Notes: generated by a model not told the origin, from the sequence alone. A stretch of 7,887 nt of DNA from Elusimicrobiota bacterium (GCA_031282945.1 JAITCX010000114.1:1-7887), one strand, 5' to 3'; positions 1 through 7,357 are shown, counted from the stretch's first letter. Numbers and translations are program-made.

Positions 1-1
1 A

Positions 2-1072
2 AATGTAAACTTTTTAAACAATTCTGCCGCTCTGGCCGGCGGAGCGATTTATTCAACCAGTTCAATATTTGAATTTTCAAATTCTACAATTGCTTTTTCT
101 TTAAATTCTGCAAGAGGAACTGTTGCAGCTTACGCTGGCGGCGCAATTTTTATGGGTGCAGCGAGCAGTCTTTCTTTTATTTATTCCAATGTTAAATTTT
201 CCAGCAATACAGCGTCAGCGCAAAAAGGCGCGGCGGTTGGGATGAGGGGATCCAATAAACTTTATTTTGTTAATTCCAATGTAGAATTTTCCAGCAATGT
301 TTCATTGCGTTACGGCGGGGCTTTAAATTTAGAGGATAATTCAAACATATTTTTCACATTTTCAAGCGTTTCATTTTTAAACAATAAATCCCTCACTCAT
401 TACGGCGGCGTCGCCGGCGTGGACAATTCCACAATAACTTTTGTAAATTCTTATATTTATTTTTCAGGCAATACTGACTTAAGCGGCGCAAACGATATCA
501 GTTTTTATACTGCAAACAGCGCATTAATTTTTGCTGGCGCAAATACTTTGGCAAATGGTTTGCAGTCAAACGCCTATAACGGCAGCGCATACATATATAC
601 AGCAACAGTTCAAAAAACAGACGTTGGGATTTTAGCGGTTGAGGGGGCGCCTCTATTTATTAAAAACAATTTTGTTGTGCAGGGGGGAACCGTTGCAATA
701 AAGACGCCGGGCGTATCGCTGGCTATAAATTTAAATGTCTCAGGGAACTCGGCTCTTTTTCTGCAAAACAACGGCTTTGATACTTTCATTTCAAGCGCAA
801 TTGCTTTTACAAATTCTTATTTAATTTTAGATGTAAACTTTAAAACTGGGGAGGGCGACCTTTTAAAAATTGAAGGAACCGCCGCCTCCGCCGGAACTTT
901 TACTGTTTCAAACAGCACATTGCAGGTAAATAGTCTTGCGGGTTTTGGACCCGATCCCGTGGCAATTGTCACTGCAAAATCAATAACGGGCGGCGATCAA
1001 CTTTTTGTATTAGGCGGGTTTAGATTGGAGCTAGATGGGACTACTAGAATACTTTTGTGGGGCGGTTCGGTT
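2..1072 (+). repeat. Passenger module 0: Pmp-like repeats plus tail, header missing
   Basis: The first visible passenger module. Bases 2 to about 515 encode roughly five beta-helix repeats of the form F-x-N-S-x-V-x-F-S-x-N-x-A followed by GGA or a variant (AGGAIY, AGGAIF, KGAAVG, YGGALN, YGGVAG). The tail follows, opening with NGLQS at 554. It includes a strand pattern DVNF...GDLLKIEG, which resembles the junction region just upstream of many autotransporter barrels. The tail ends at the Trp header of the next module. Whether this module had its own header cannot be seen. Confidence 0.75.
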
Positions 1073-4000
1073 TGGGATATTTTTGCGGCGGGTTTCCAAA
1101 GCGCGCAGGAAAATGCAACGGTATCTTTATCGCAAAATGCCAAGAGCCTAGATTCTCAAGATCCAATTCCGCTCGGCTCGCCTGCAAATAAAAATATAAC
1201 TGTTGCCGGCGGCGGCAATACTTTAGATTCAGCTCCCACGGCGGCTTTAGGTTTTGCGCTTTCTCAAACGAGCGTCACATTTAAGAGTATCGGCTTTATA
1301 AATTTTACAACGGCAACCTATGGTTCTGTAATGTTTAGCGTAAAATCCACTTTAACTTTTTTTGCAAATGTAAACTTTTCAAATAATATAGCAGTAAGCG
1401 TGCCGACCTCTGCGGGCGGCGCTCTCTATTTACAGGACTCAGATATTTACTTTATAAATTCCACGGTAACTTTTTTCCAAAATAGCGCGCAAGGCGCGGG
1501 CGGGGCAATTGCGGCGGCTGGGGCGGCGCGCATTGTTTTTTCCGCCTCAAGCGTAAACTTCATATCCAATCGGGCAAACGATTCCACAAATGGGCGGGGC
1601 GGGGCAATTGGCAATTATGGGGATAAAAACATAAATTATATTTTTCAATATTCCACCATAAATTTTTTAGGAAATTATGCGGGCGCATCAGGCGGTGCAT
1701 TTTATACAGATGATTCTACTGCAACATTTTTTAATTCTTATATTGTTTTTAGTTTAAACAAAGCGGATTCGTATGGCGGCGCATTAGGGGGGTATAGGTC
1801 TAGTTATAATTTTGTAAATTCCAAAGTTTATTTTACAAGCAACACAGCGCAAATGGGCGGCGGGGCTATAAATGTGGACGCGGGCGGCGTTTATAATTTT
1901 ATAAATTCTCAAGTTTATTTTTCTAGTAATACGGCATTAAGCGCCGACATAGGCGATGGGGGCGGGGCTGTGCGTTTTTATATTAATGGCGGGGCGTTTG
2001 GCATAATAAAATCCACTGTAGTTTTTGCATACAATACAACCTTATCCGGCGGCGGCGCAATAAAGTCGCCTGCAAACAGTAAAATTTACATTTCAAATTC
2101 CAGCGTTTCTTTTATATCCAACAAAGCATCTGCAGACGGCGGGGCGGTTTATGCAAATGGGGGCGTTTATGTTTTTGAAAATTCAAAAGCGCAATTTTTT
2201 GGCAATGCCGCAAATACCGGAGCCGCATTTTATGCAGCCGATTCCACGGCGGCATTTTCCAATTCTTATATTGTTTTTAGTTTAAACAAAGCGGGGGGAT
2301 CTGGGGGAGCGTTTGGGGGGAGCAGATCAAGTTATAATTTCATAAATTCCAATGTTTATTTTTCCAGCAATACGGCGCAGCTCGCAGGCGGCGCGCTAAG
2401 CGCCGGCGGCGGAATCGCTTATAATTTTATAAATTCCAATATTTATTTTACAAACAATTCAGCCTTAGGCTCAGGCGGCGGCGAGGGAGGGGGAGCGGTG
2501 TATTTTTATAATGAGGCTCCCTCAAATACTCCGTCAGTAATGAGCGTAATAAATTCCACTGCGCTTTTTGCATACAACTCAGCCTCAGAGATGGGGGGAG
2601 CGATAAAGTCGGGGTCAAATGCCAAATTTTACATTTCGAATTCCAGCGTTTCTTTTATATCCAATAAAGCTCCTAACAATGCGGGCGGCGCGATTCTTGC
2701 ACAAGGGTCTCTTTATATTTTTGAAAATTCAAAAGCGCAATTTTTTGCCAATGCGATTGAGGGCGACGCTGGCGGCGGGGCAATTTTCGGCGTTCAAAGT
2801 TCCAGCGTAAATTTCATCGCATCTTCAGTAAGTTTTACTAGCAATACGGCGCAAGTTGCGGGCGGGGCTTTAGGCGTAACCAATTATTCTTATTTTACAT
2901 TTGCAAATTCCACCGTAACTTTTGCCCACAATTTTGCAAGCGTTTACGGCGGCGCGGTTTATTTAAGGGCTTCCACTTTAGCCTTTATAAACTCGCAAAT
3001 AAATTTTTCAAACAATGCGATGGGGGAGATTTCAAATGATATTTATATGGAGGATGAGAGGAGCGCGGTAATTTTTGATGGGCAAAATATTTTTACAAAC
3101 GGTTTGAAATCGACTGGAGCTGTAAATGCAGTATTAGAAAAAACGGGCGATGGAATTTTGAGTTTTGAAAAAACAAGTTCGCTTTTAAATACTTTTATAA
3201 TTTCAGGGGGAGCCGTTCAATTTAAGTCAAATATTTCCAGCGTTTCAAATTTAAATGTGGGCGTAAACGCCATGTTGACAATGAAAAACGATTCGGCGGC
3301 CGATGAAATTTTTATTTTAGGAGATTTTGTTTTAGGCGGCCAGTGGGAGATTGATGTAAATTTCCCAAACTCAAAAAGCGATAAACTCCAAATCGCCGGC
3401 TCCGCTAATTTTTTAAGCGGCGCAAGGTTATTGATAAATCCATTGGGTTCCACCTCGGGTCAAGAGGATCCGATAGAAATTTTAACAGCGGTTGGGGAGA
3501 TAACAAACTATGAGGATTTAGTGCCGCTTGATGAAAGTTACAGCGTCTCCTATGAGTTTAAAAGCAACTCTTTAGTTTTAACGCACAATGGAAATTGGAA
3601 TGCTTTTGTGGCGCAATTTAGAACCGCCAAAGATTATGCTATTGTGACGCCAAAATCTGCTGTTTTAAATGCGGCTGAGGATGTTTATCCAAGCGCGTTC
3701 AGGCGGCCGGTTGGAAACTTTTTAACGATAGACGGGCTTGGCAAAACGCTTGACGCTTCAAATCCCAACACTCAAAATTTAGGTTTTATTTTTGGAAACA
3801 GTCTCGATGGCCAGCAAGTAAGTTCCAGCGCGACTTTTAAAAATATTACTTTTAGTAAATTTTCGCAGGCAGATGTAGATATGGGCGTTGTTTTTTTTAT
3901 AGAGAGATCCACTTTAGTTTTTATGGATGCTATAAATTTCAATCAAAATGCCGGCATGTCTGTATTATCTGCAAAAGATGCAAGCATTATAAGTTTTAGA

Positions 4001-7000
4001 GATGCCAAGGCGGCATTTTCGCAAAACAAAGCGCTCTCAGTTTTTTCTCTTAACGCCTCGGCGCTTGAGGTTGAAAATTCCAATTTAAATTTTACAGATA
4101 ACAATATTGACCAAGATTTCTACAATATTTCAGCAACCGCCGCCTCAAGCATTGCTTTTATAAATTCCACCATAAGTTTTACAAATGCCAAATCTCCAAA
4201 TTTTATCTCCTCTATTTATTTAAATGATAATAGCCAAATGTATTTTTATAATTCGCAAATTACATTTAAAAACGATACGGGCGGCGGTATTGCTTTAAAT
4301 GATGCAAATTCAACATTAAATTTAATGGGGGGTATTGTTTTTGCAAATGGTTTAAAGTCGTCTGGAGCGGGGGCAATTATTTCGCAAGGGGAAAATGTTT
4401 TTGAAGGGGGGATTTCCAATATTCAAAATTCTTTTGCTATTAATTCAGGGGCTGTGTATTTTAAAGTGAGCAGTTCCACCATAAAAAATTTGACAATTGC
4501 AGACGCGGCAAAGCTTTCGCTTATAAATTCCAATGCGCAAAACAGGATTTATGTTGAAACTTTAGATTTAGAGGGGACGCTGGAATTGGATGTAAATTTA
4601 AATGAGGCCGACAGAATTGTAGCCTCGGAGGGGATAACCTTAGGAACTCAAAATAACTTTTCATTAAATTTTTTAAGCGGTGAAAAGTTTATTGTGATCT
4701 TAGCTCAAGGGGCAAGCATAGCGGGAACTCTCAATACCGCTCCCGCTGGTTCACATTATTTTCTTTTTCAAACGGCAGACGGTACGGGGGGAAATATTTT
4801 TGCGCGCTATATAGAAAATCCTGATCCTGATGATCCTCAACCGGACGTGCCTGATCAGGCGAAGGTTTCGGAGTGGAATGATTTTATTACGATGTATCAA
4901 AATGCAATTTTTGTGGCTGGCGATGAAATACTTTTATTGAAAAATTTATCGGCGGAAACTGAGGAGCTAGACAGGCCGATTGGGGCGACAAATGCGCAGA
5001 CGCCTTTTATTATAAACGGCGGCGGGTTTAGTTTAAATGTGCAAAATTTAAAGAATTATTATTTTGATTTGGGCGCAGCAAAGAATATAACTTTTAAAAA
5101 TATAGGTTTTCTAAATTTCAATACGGATACGCAGTCGCGCATGAGGGCGGATGAGGATTTAACGGGGGCGGTGATAGATGCAAAAGAAGGGTCTCTGATT
5201 ACGTTTACAGGAAACATTAATTTTAAAAATAATTTTTCAAACGGCAAGCCCAATGATATAACTTTGCAGAATGAAGATTCCGCCATAATTTTTGACGGCG
5301 CTGTTACATTAGTAAATGGAATAAGGTCTGACGGACTTGGGAAAGTTCAATCAAACGGGTCGGTTGTATTTGGGGGGGACAAAACGGTAATTGAAAATAA
5401 TTTTGAAGTTTTAGCTGGGCAGTTAAATTTCAAGAGCGCGGTCAGCAGCGTAAACTTTTTAAATTTTGCGCAAGGAACGACTTTATCTTTACAAGATGAT
5501 AAAGCTGGGACAAAATTATATGCGGGCGAAATCACGATGCGGTCAAATTTAATGTCGGACATAGATTTCAAAACGTTTGCGGCGGATCAAATTTTTGCTT
5601 CCTCCATTACGATATTTTCGGGGTATAGGTTGACGATAAAAGATTCTCATCCTGAGGATTTAACGGTAAACGAAATTCCAATAATGATAGCGTCCTCCTC
5701 GCAAGCGTTTACTATTTTAGGGGGGGAGGCTTTTGAGTATGACAGGAGTTTATATGTTTTGCGTTTTGATCAAAAGGACGGCAAACTATTTATAAAAAAT
5801 ATTAAACCTGAAATGGAAGGCGGCGGGGACGGCTCGCCCAACAGAGAGGATGTGGAGGAGATAGCAAACAGGGATGGGCGGTTGAAGTATCCATTGAGCA
5901 GGTTGAGTTTGGACAAGAGGCGCAAGGCATTGGATAGTTTATCGGGAGTTTTCATGACCAATATTTTTGTTGCGCAGACGCAAGTCAACAGCGAATTTTT
6001 GTTTAATCAAATTAGGCAGGAGGCTTCGCTTTCAAAAGTTTGGGGCGACATAAATTATTCGGTTACGCAATTTTCTAAGCATGGCCAAACGCTTGGGACA
6101 TTTGAAATGTCGGGCGTGGGGATAGATTTAGGGAGCGATTTTTTTGGAACGAGGATTGGGGCGGTGATAGCGAGGGTGGGGGTTTATGCCAATGCCAATG
6201 TGAAGTCGTTTAAGCAAGACGAAAACACTGCGGGGCTGACGGATTTAGGGTTGGGCATTTATGAAAACACAAATGTGGGAAATTTCAATTTACAATTTTT
6301 AGCTGGGATGAGGTATGCCAATGCCAACACTAGCAGGATAATAGAGATGGACACGGCGTATAATCCTGTAGCGGAGTTTAGCATTACGGGAATAGAGAGC
6401 GCCTTAAAAATGGACTATGGTTTTGATATTGGGAAGGGGATGAAGGCGGGTCCTTTTGTTTTAGTGGAAGCCAGTCAAAACAATGTTAGAGAGATTGCGG
6501 AGCATGGCGGTTTAGTGACGGACTTAACGTTTATGGAAGCGGATTGGATGAAGGCGCAAGGGATGTTTGGGGGAGAGATAAAGAGCGATAAAGATTTTAT
6601 AAATGTTTTTTTACGCGGGTATGCGGGGATGATGTTGGTTAAGGATCCGTCATTTTATGTAGATTTTACGAGCATAGAAAATTCCACGATGTATATACAG
6701 AGCGACAGGGTAGACGAGATATTTTATGGGGGGGCTGTGGGAATAAATGCGCGTTTAAACAATGATGTGTCGGTGGGGGCGATGGGGTATGGCAGGTTTT
6801 CGCATAGTTTTGCAAATTATGGGGGGCAGATTAGCGTAACGTATATATTGAAGGGATCGGTTCCGCGGCTGCCATTTTTAGAGTCTAGGGTAGGGTTGAG
6901 GGAGTTGACGCTTAAGGACAGGCAGGCGATAAAGTATTTTGTGAAAAAGCTGACGCATTCAAACAAGAAGTATAAGGGGTTGACGGTTAAGATATATTTA

Positions 7001-7177
7001 AATGTATCTGAGGATGAGGAAGCGATGCAATTAGACAAGGCGAAGGTGGAGTGGGCGCAGATGGTATTTGACGAGATGATGAAAAACGGGTTGCAGGCGG
7101 CTCGTGTGCAGATTATAAAGTATAGGGTGAAGCCGATGACGAAGGCGATCAACTTGAGGGTGGAGATGAATGAGTGA
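2..7177 (+). CDS. Giant Pmp-like autotransporter surface protein, 5'-truncated by the window edge
   Basis: This is the 3' part of a type V (autotransporter-like) surface protein; 2391 residues are visible. The frame is open from base 2, so the first in-frame ATG at 152 is internal: the 50 codons before it already encode the same repeats, including two GGAI motifs. The passenger is rich in Asn, Ser, Gly and Phe and carries about 20 GGA[ILVF] motifs alternating with FxxN motifs, the hallmark of chlamydial Pmp repeats, which fold as a beta-helix. In order: repeats and tail (2-1072), three header-repeat-tail modules (from 1073, 3596 and 4874), linker, beta-barrel (about 5906-6850), and an extra C-terminal domain (6851-7174). 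I see no cysteine anywhere, usual for autotransporter passengers but unlike chlamydial Pmps. The expected role is adhesion or surface display on the outer membrane; the ligand cannot be told. The signal peptide must lie upstream. The class is confident, the exact family is not. Confidence 0.9.
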   Translation, partial: NVNFLNNSAALAGGAIYSTSSIFEFSNSTIAFSLNSARGTVAAYAGGAIFMGAASSLSFIYSNVKFSSNTASAQKGAAVGMRGSNKLYFVNSNVEFSSNVSLRYGGALNLEDNSNIFFTFSSVSFLNNKSLTHYGGVAGVDNSTITFVNSYIYFSGNTDLSGANDISFYTANSALIFAGANTLANGLQSNAYNGSAYIYTATVQKTDVGILAVEGAPLFIKNNFVVQGGTVAIKTPGVSLAINLNVSGNSALFLQNNGFDTFISSAIAFTNSYLILDVNFKTGEGDLLKIEGTAASAGTFTVSNSTLQVNSLAGFGPDPVAIVTAKSITGGDQLFVLGGFRLELDGTTRILLWGGSVWDIFAAGFQSAQENATVSLSQNAKSLDSQDPIPLGSPANKNITVAGGGNTLDSAPTAALGFALSQTSVTFKSIGFINFTTATYGSVMFSVKSTLTFFANVNFSNNIAVSVPTSAGGALYLQDSDIYFINSTVTFFQNSAQGAGGAIAAAGAARIVFSASSVNFISNRANDSTNGRGGAIGNYGDKNINYIFQYSTINFLGNYAGASGGAFYTDDSTATFFNSYIVFSLNKADSYGGALGGYRSSYNFVNSKVYFTSNTAQMGGGAINVDAGGVYNFINSQVYFSSNTALSADIGDGGGAVRFYINGGAFGIIKSTVVFAYNTTLSGGGAIKSPANSKIYISNSSVSFISNKASADGGAVYANGGVYVFENSKAQFFGNAANTGAAFYAADSTAAFSNSYIVFSLNKAGGSGGAFGGSRSSYNFINSNVYFSSNTAQLAGGALSAGGGIAYNFINSNIYFTNNSALGSGGGEGGGAVYFYNEAPSNTPSVMSVINSTALFAYNSASEMGGAIKSGSNAKFYISNSSVSFISNKAPNNAGGAILAQGSLYIFENSKAQFFANAIEGDAGGGAIFGVQSSSVNFIASSVSFTSNTAQVAGGALGVTNYSYFTFANSTVTFAHNFASVYGGAVYLRASTLAFINSQINFSNNAMGEISNDIYMEDERSAVIFDGQNIFTNGLKSTGAVNAVLEKTGDGILSFEKTSSLLNTFIISGGAVQFKSNISSVSNLNVGVNAMLTMKNDSAADEIFILGDFVLGGQWEIDVNFPNSKSDKLQIAGSANFLSGARLLINPLGSTSGQEDPIEILTAVGEITNYEDLVPLDESYSVSYEFKSNSLVLTHNGNWNAFVAQFRTAKDYAIVTPKSAVLNAAEDVYPSAFRRPVGNFLTIDGLGKTLDASNPNTQNLGFIFGNSLDGQQVSSSATFKNITFSKFSQADVDMGVVFFIERSTLVFMDAINFNQNAGMSVLSAKDASIISFRDAKAAFSQNKALSVFSLNASALEVENSNLNFTDNNIDQDFYNISATAASSIAFINSTISFTNAKSPNFISSIYLNDNSQMYFYNSQITFKNDTGGGIALNDANSTLNLMGGIVFANGLKSSGAGAIISQGENVFEGGISNIQNSFAINSGAVYFKVSSSTIKNLTIADAAKLSLINSNAQNRIYVETLDLEGTLELDVNLNEADRIVASEGITLGTQNNFSLNFLSGEKFIVILAQGASIAGTLNTAPAGSHYFLFQTADGTGGNIFARYIENPDPDDPQPDVPDQAKVSEWNDFITMYQNAIFVAGDEILLLKNLSAETEELDRPIGATNAQTPFIINGGGFSLNVQNLKNYYFDLGAAKNITFKNIGFLNFNTDTQSRMRADEDLTGAVIDAKEGSLITFTGNINFKNNFSNGKPNDITLQNEDSAIIFDGAVTLVNGIRSDGLGKVQSNGSVVFGGDKTVIENNFEVLAGQLNFKSAVSSVNFLNFAQGTTLSLQDDKAGTKLYAGEITMRSNLMSDIDFKTFAADQIFASSITIFSGYRLTIKDSHPEDLTVNEIPIMIASSSQAFTILGGEAFEYDRSLYVLRFDQKDGKLFIKNIKPEMEGGGDGSPNREDVEEIANRDGRLKYPLSRLSLDKRRKALDSLSGVFMTNIFVAQTQVNSEFLFNQIRQEASLSKVWGDINYSVTQFSKHGQTLGTFEMSGVGIDLGSDFFGTRIGAVIARVGVYANANVKSFKQDENTAGLTDLGLGIYENTNVGNFNLQFLAGMRYANANTSRIIEMDTAYNPVAEFSITGIESALKMDYGFDIGKGMKAGPFVLVEASQNNVREIAEHGGLVTDLTFMEADWMKAQGMFGGEIKSDKDFINVFLRGYAGMMLVKDPSFYVDFTSIENSTMYIQSDRVDEIFYGGAVGINARLNNDVSVGAMGYGRFSHSFANYGGQISVTYILKGSVPRLPFLESRVGLRELTLKDRQAIKYFVKKLTHSNKKYKGLTVKIYLNVSEDEEAMQLDKAKVEWAQMVFDEMMKNGLQAARVQIIKYRVKPMTKAINLRVEMNE
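1073..3595 (+). repeat. Passenger module 1: header, long Pmp-repeat block, tail
   Basis: The header starts at Trp 1073 (WDIFAAGF), reaches a glycine turn VAGGGNTLD about 43 residues later, and continues with LGF and TFKSIGFINF. The repeat block runs from about 1340 to 3060 and holds most of the GGA[ILVF] motifs of the protein. The tail opens with NGLKS at 3098 and contains LEKTGDGILSF, which resembles the passenger-associated transport repeat (PATR) of autotransporters, then DVNF...DKLQIAG. This is the largest module because of its expanded repeat block. Confidence 0.75.
1712..2803 (+). repeat. Tandem in-frame duplication of about 0.53-0.55 kb inside the repeat block
   Basis: Unit A (1712-2239) and unit B (2240 to about 2803) encode the same run of blocks: DSTA.F.NSYIVFSLNKA, then SSYNF.NS.VYF.SNTAQ, NSSVSFISNKA and FENSKAQFF. 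DNA identity is patchy but includes perfect stretches: 1733-1766 equals 2261-2294 (34 bases), 2096-2121 equals 2639-2664 (26 bases), and 2172-2201 equals 2718-2747 (30 bases). The offset drifts from 528 to 543 to 546 bases, all multiples of three, so small in-frame insertions have accumulated in unit B (or deletions in unit A) since the duplication. Confidence 0.85.
3596..4873 (+). repeat. Passenger module 2: header, short repeat block, tail
   Basis: The header starts at Trp 3596 (WNAFVAQF) and reaches IDGLGKTLD 44 residues later, then LGF and TFKNITF. The repeat block is short and has lost the GGA motif, keeping only NS.x.F strand pairs such as FINSTISF and FYNSQITF. The tail opens with NGLKS at 4346 and carries DVNLNEADRIVASEG. 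The module ends in an acidic, proline-rich linker, PDPDDPQPDVPD (4820-4855), just before the next header. Confidence 0.7.
4874..5805 (+). repeat. Passenger module 3: header and tail with almost no repeat block
   Basis: The header starts at Trp 4874 (WNDFITMY), reaches INGGGFSLN about 46 residues later, then TFKNIGFLNF. It passes almost directly through one residual strand pair (TFTGNINFKNNFS) into the tail, which opens with NGIRS at 5315 and contains DIDFKTFAADQIF. As the module nearest the barrel, its tail sits where the autochaperone region of autotransporters normally lies; that role is inferred from position only. Confidence 0.7.
5372..6734 (+). repeat. Three G7 homopolymer tracts in coding sequence (5372-5378, 5720-5726, 6728-6734)
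   Basis: Runs of seven G lie in the tail of module 3 (5372-5378 and 5720-5726) and inside the barrel (6728-6734). Many G6 runs occur elsewhere in the gene, for example 1787-1792, 4327-4332 and 4786-4791. They fall mostly on Gly-Gly codon pairs. All are in frame as sequenced, so the gene is in an intact state here. Confidence 0.8.
5906..6850 (+). other. Autotransporter-type beta-barrel translocator domain
   Basis: After a Gly/Asp/Glu-rich linker comes a short helical stretch (RRKALDSLSG, starting near 5918) and then KVWGDINYSV (Trp at 6041). This layout, a helix followed by VWG and then ten or more alternating amphipathic strands rich in Gly, Tyr and Phe, is typical of the Pfam Autotransporter domain (PF03797). 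Examples of strands are GVGIDLGSDFFGTRIGAVIA, NFNLQFLAGMRYANA, GPFVLVEASQ and VGINARLNNDVSVGAMGYG. From Trp 6041 to the last strand, GGQISVTYIL (ending at 6850), is about 270 residues, the normal size for a 12-strand barrel. It would insert into the outer membrane and export the passenger. Strand number was judged by eye. Confidence 0.8.
6851..7174 (+). other. Extra C-terminal domain after the barrel, OmpA-like layout but diverged
   Basis: These 108 residues follow the last barrel strand and are hydrophilic and Lys/Glu-rich, without barrel periodicity. The order of elements matches an OmpA-like domain: helix (LTLKDRQAIKYFVKKL), strand (GLTVKIYLNV), helix (VEWAQMVFDEMMKNGL), strand (ARVQIIKYRV) and final strand (INLRVEM). 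Aligned by eye with E. coli OmpA, WAQMVFDEMMKNGL matches RAQSVVDYLISKGI without gaps, and NLRVEM matches DRRVEI. The Asp and Arg that bind peptidoglycan in OmpA-like domains align with Ser and Trp here. Structure is therefore suggested, while peptidoglycan binding is doubtful. It should lie in the periplasm if the barrel closes before it. Confidence 0.5.
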
Positions 7178-7182
7178 GGGAG

Positions 7183-7208
7183 GTTTCTCTTTTTGGAAAA
7201 AGAGAAAC
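7183..7208 (+). terminator. Perfect inverted repeat directly after the autotransporter stop
   Basis: A 12-base arm at 7183-7194 is the exact reverse complement of 7197-7208, with only GG between, so about 11 pairs would form around a four-base loop. It begins five bases after the stop codon. The stem is mostly A-T pairs and is followed by A-rich rather than T-rich DNA, so alone it is not a classic intrinsic terminator on this strand. It may protect the 3' end or act together with the next hairpin. Confidence 0.55.
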
Positions 7209-7211
7209 AGA

Positions 7212-7250
7212 AAAACCCTTCTTTTTTTAAAAGAAGAGTTTTGTTTCTTT
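7212..7250 (+). terminator. Probable rho-independent terminator of the autotransporter gene
   Basis: Arms 7212-7216 and 7218-7225 pair with 7238-7242 and 7229-7236, leaving one C/A mismatch and a TTT loop: 13 pairs in all. The stem is followed by a T-rich run, GTTTCTTTT (7243-7251). Position and shape fit an intrinsic terminator, although the stem is poor in G-C pairs. Confidence 0.6.
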
Positions 7251-7342
7251 TACCAAAAGGAATTTCTGTCTTTAAGTCCTGTAAATAAATGTGGTAAAAA
7301 AGTAAAATATAAATATATGTAAATAAAAGTTACAAAAAAGTT
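7251..7342 (+). other. AT-rich intergenic leader, probable promoter zone of the GH18 gene
   Basis: No gene is visible here. A -10-like TATAAA occurs at 7308-7313, but no convincing -35 element lies at the usual distance, so no promoter is called. The ten-base word TGTAAATAAA occurs twice (7280-7289 and 7318-7327). In such AT-rich DNA this may be chance. Confidence 0.4.
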
Positions 7343-7348
7343 AAAGGA
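7343..7348 (+). promoter_or_regulatory. Ribosome binding site AAAGGA-type for the GH18 gene
   Basis: The stretch AAAGGA lies nine bases upstream of ATG 7358. It is the only good Shine-Dalgarno match near this start and, with the signal peptide that follows the ATG, fixes the start codon. Confidence 0.7.
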
Positions 7349-7357
7349 AAATCACGT

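Noticed and set aside
152..154. ATG at 152 as the start of the large gene
   Set aside because: The frame is open for 50 codons upstream to the window edge and encodes the same repeats; there is no signal peptide after this ATG, and the repeat pattern continues through it.
1712..2803. CRISPR-like or intergenic repeat array
   Set aside because: The repeats are in-frame coding repeats with variable spacing in multiples of three and no unique spacers.
2619..2810. Small + strand open frame inside the repeat block
   Set aside because: It lies wholly inside the large gene in another frame, lacks a ribosome binding site, and its product looks like an out-of-frame reading of the repeats.
3891..3898. 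T8 run as a phase-variation tract or internal terminator
   Set aside because: It encodes an ordinary Val-Phe-Phe strand, has no preceding stem, and such runs are expected in an AT-rich, Phe-rich gene.
6817..7152. Minus-strand open frame of 111 codons, and shorter ones at 3217-3453, 5059-5286, 5347-5571 and 5770-5988
   Set aside because: All are antisense to strongly supported coding sequence, with no start signals or recognisable domains; the low stop density follows from the codon use of the real gene.
7308..7313. TATAAA as a -10 promoter element
   Set aside because: No -35 element at the right spacing, and the surrounding DNA is so AT-rich that such words are frequent.
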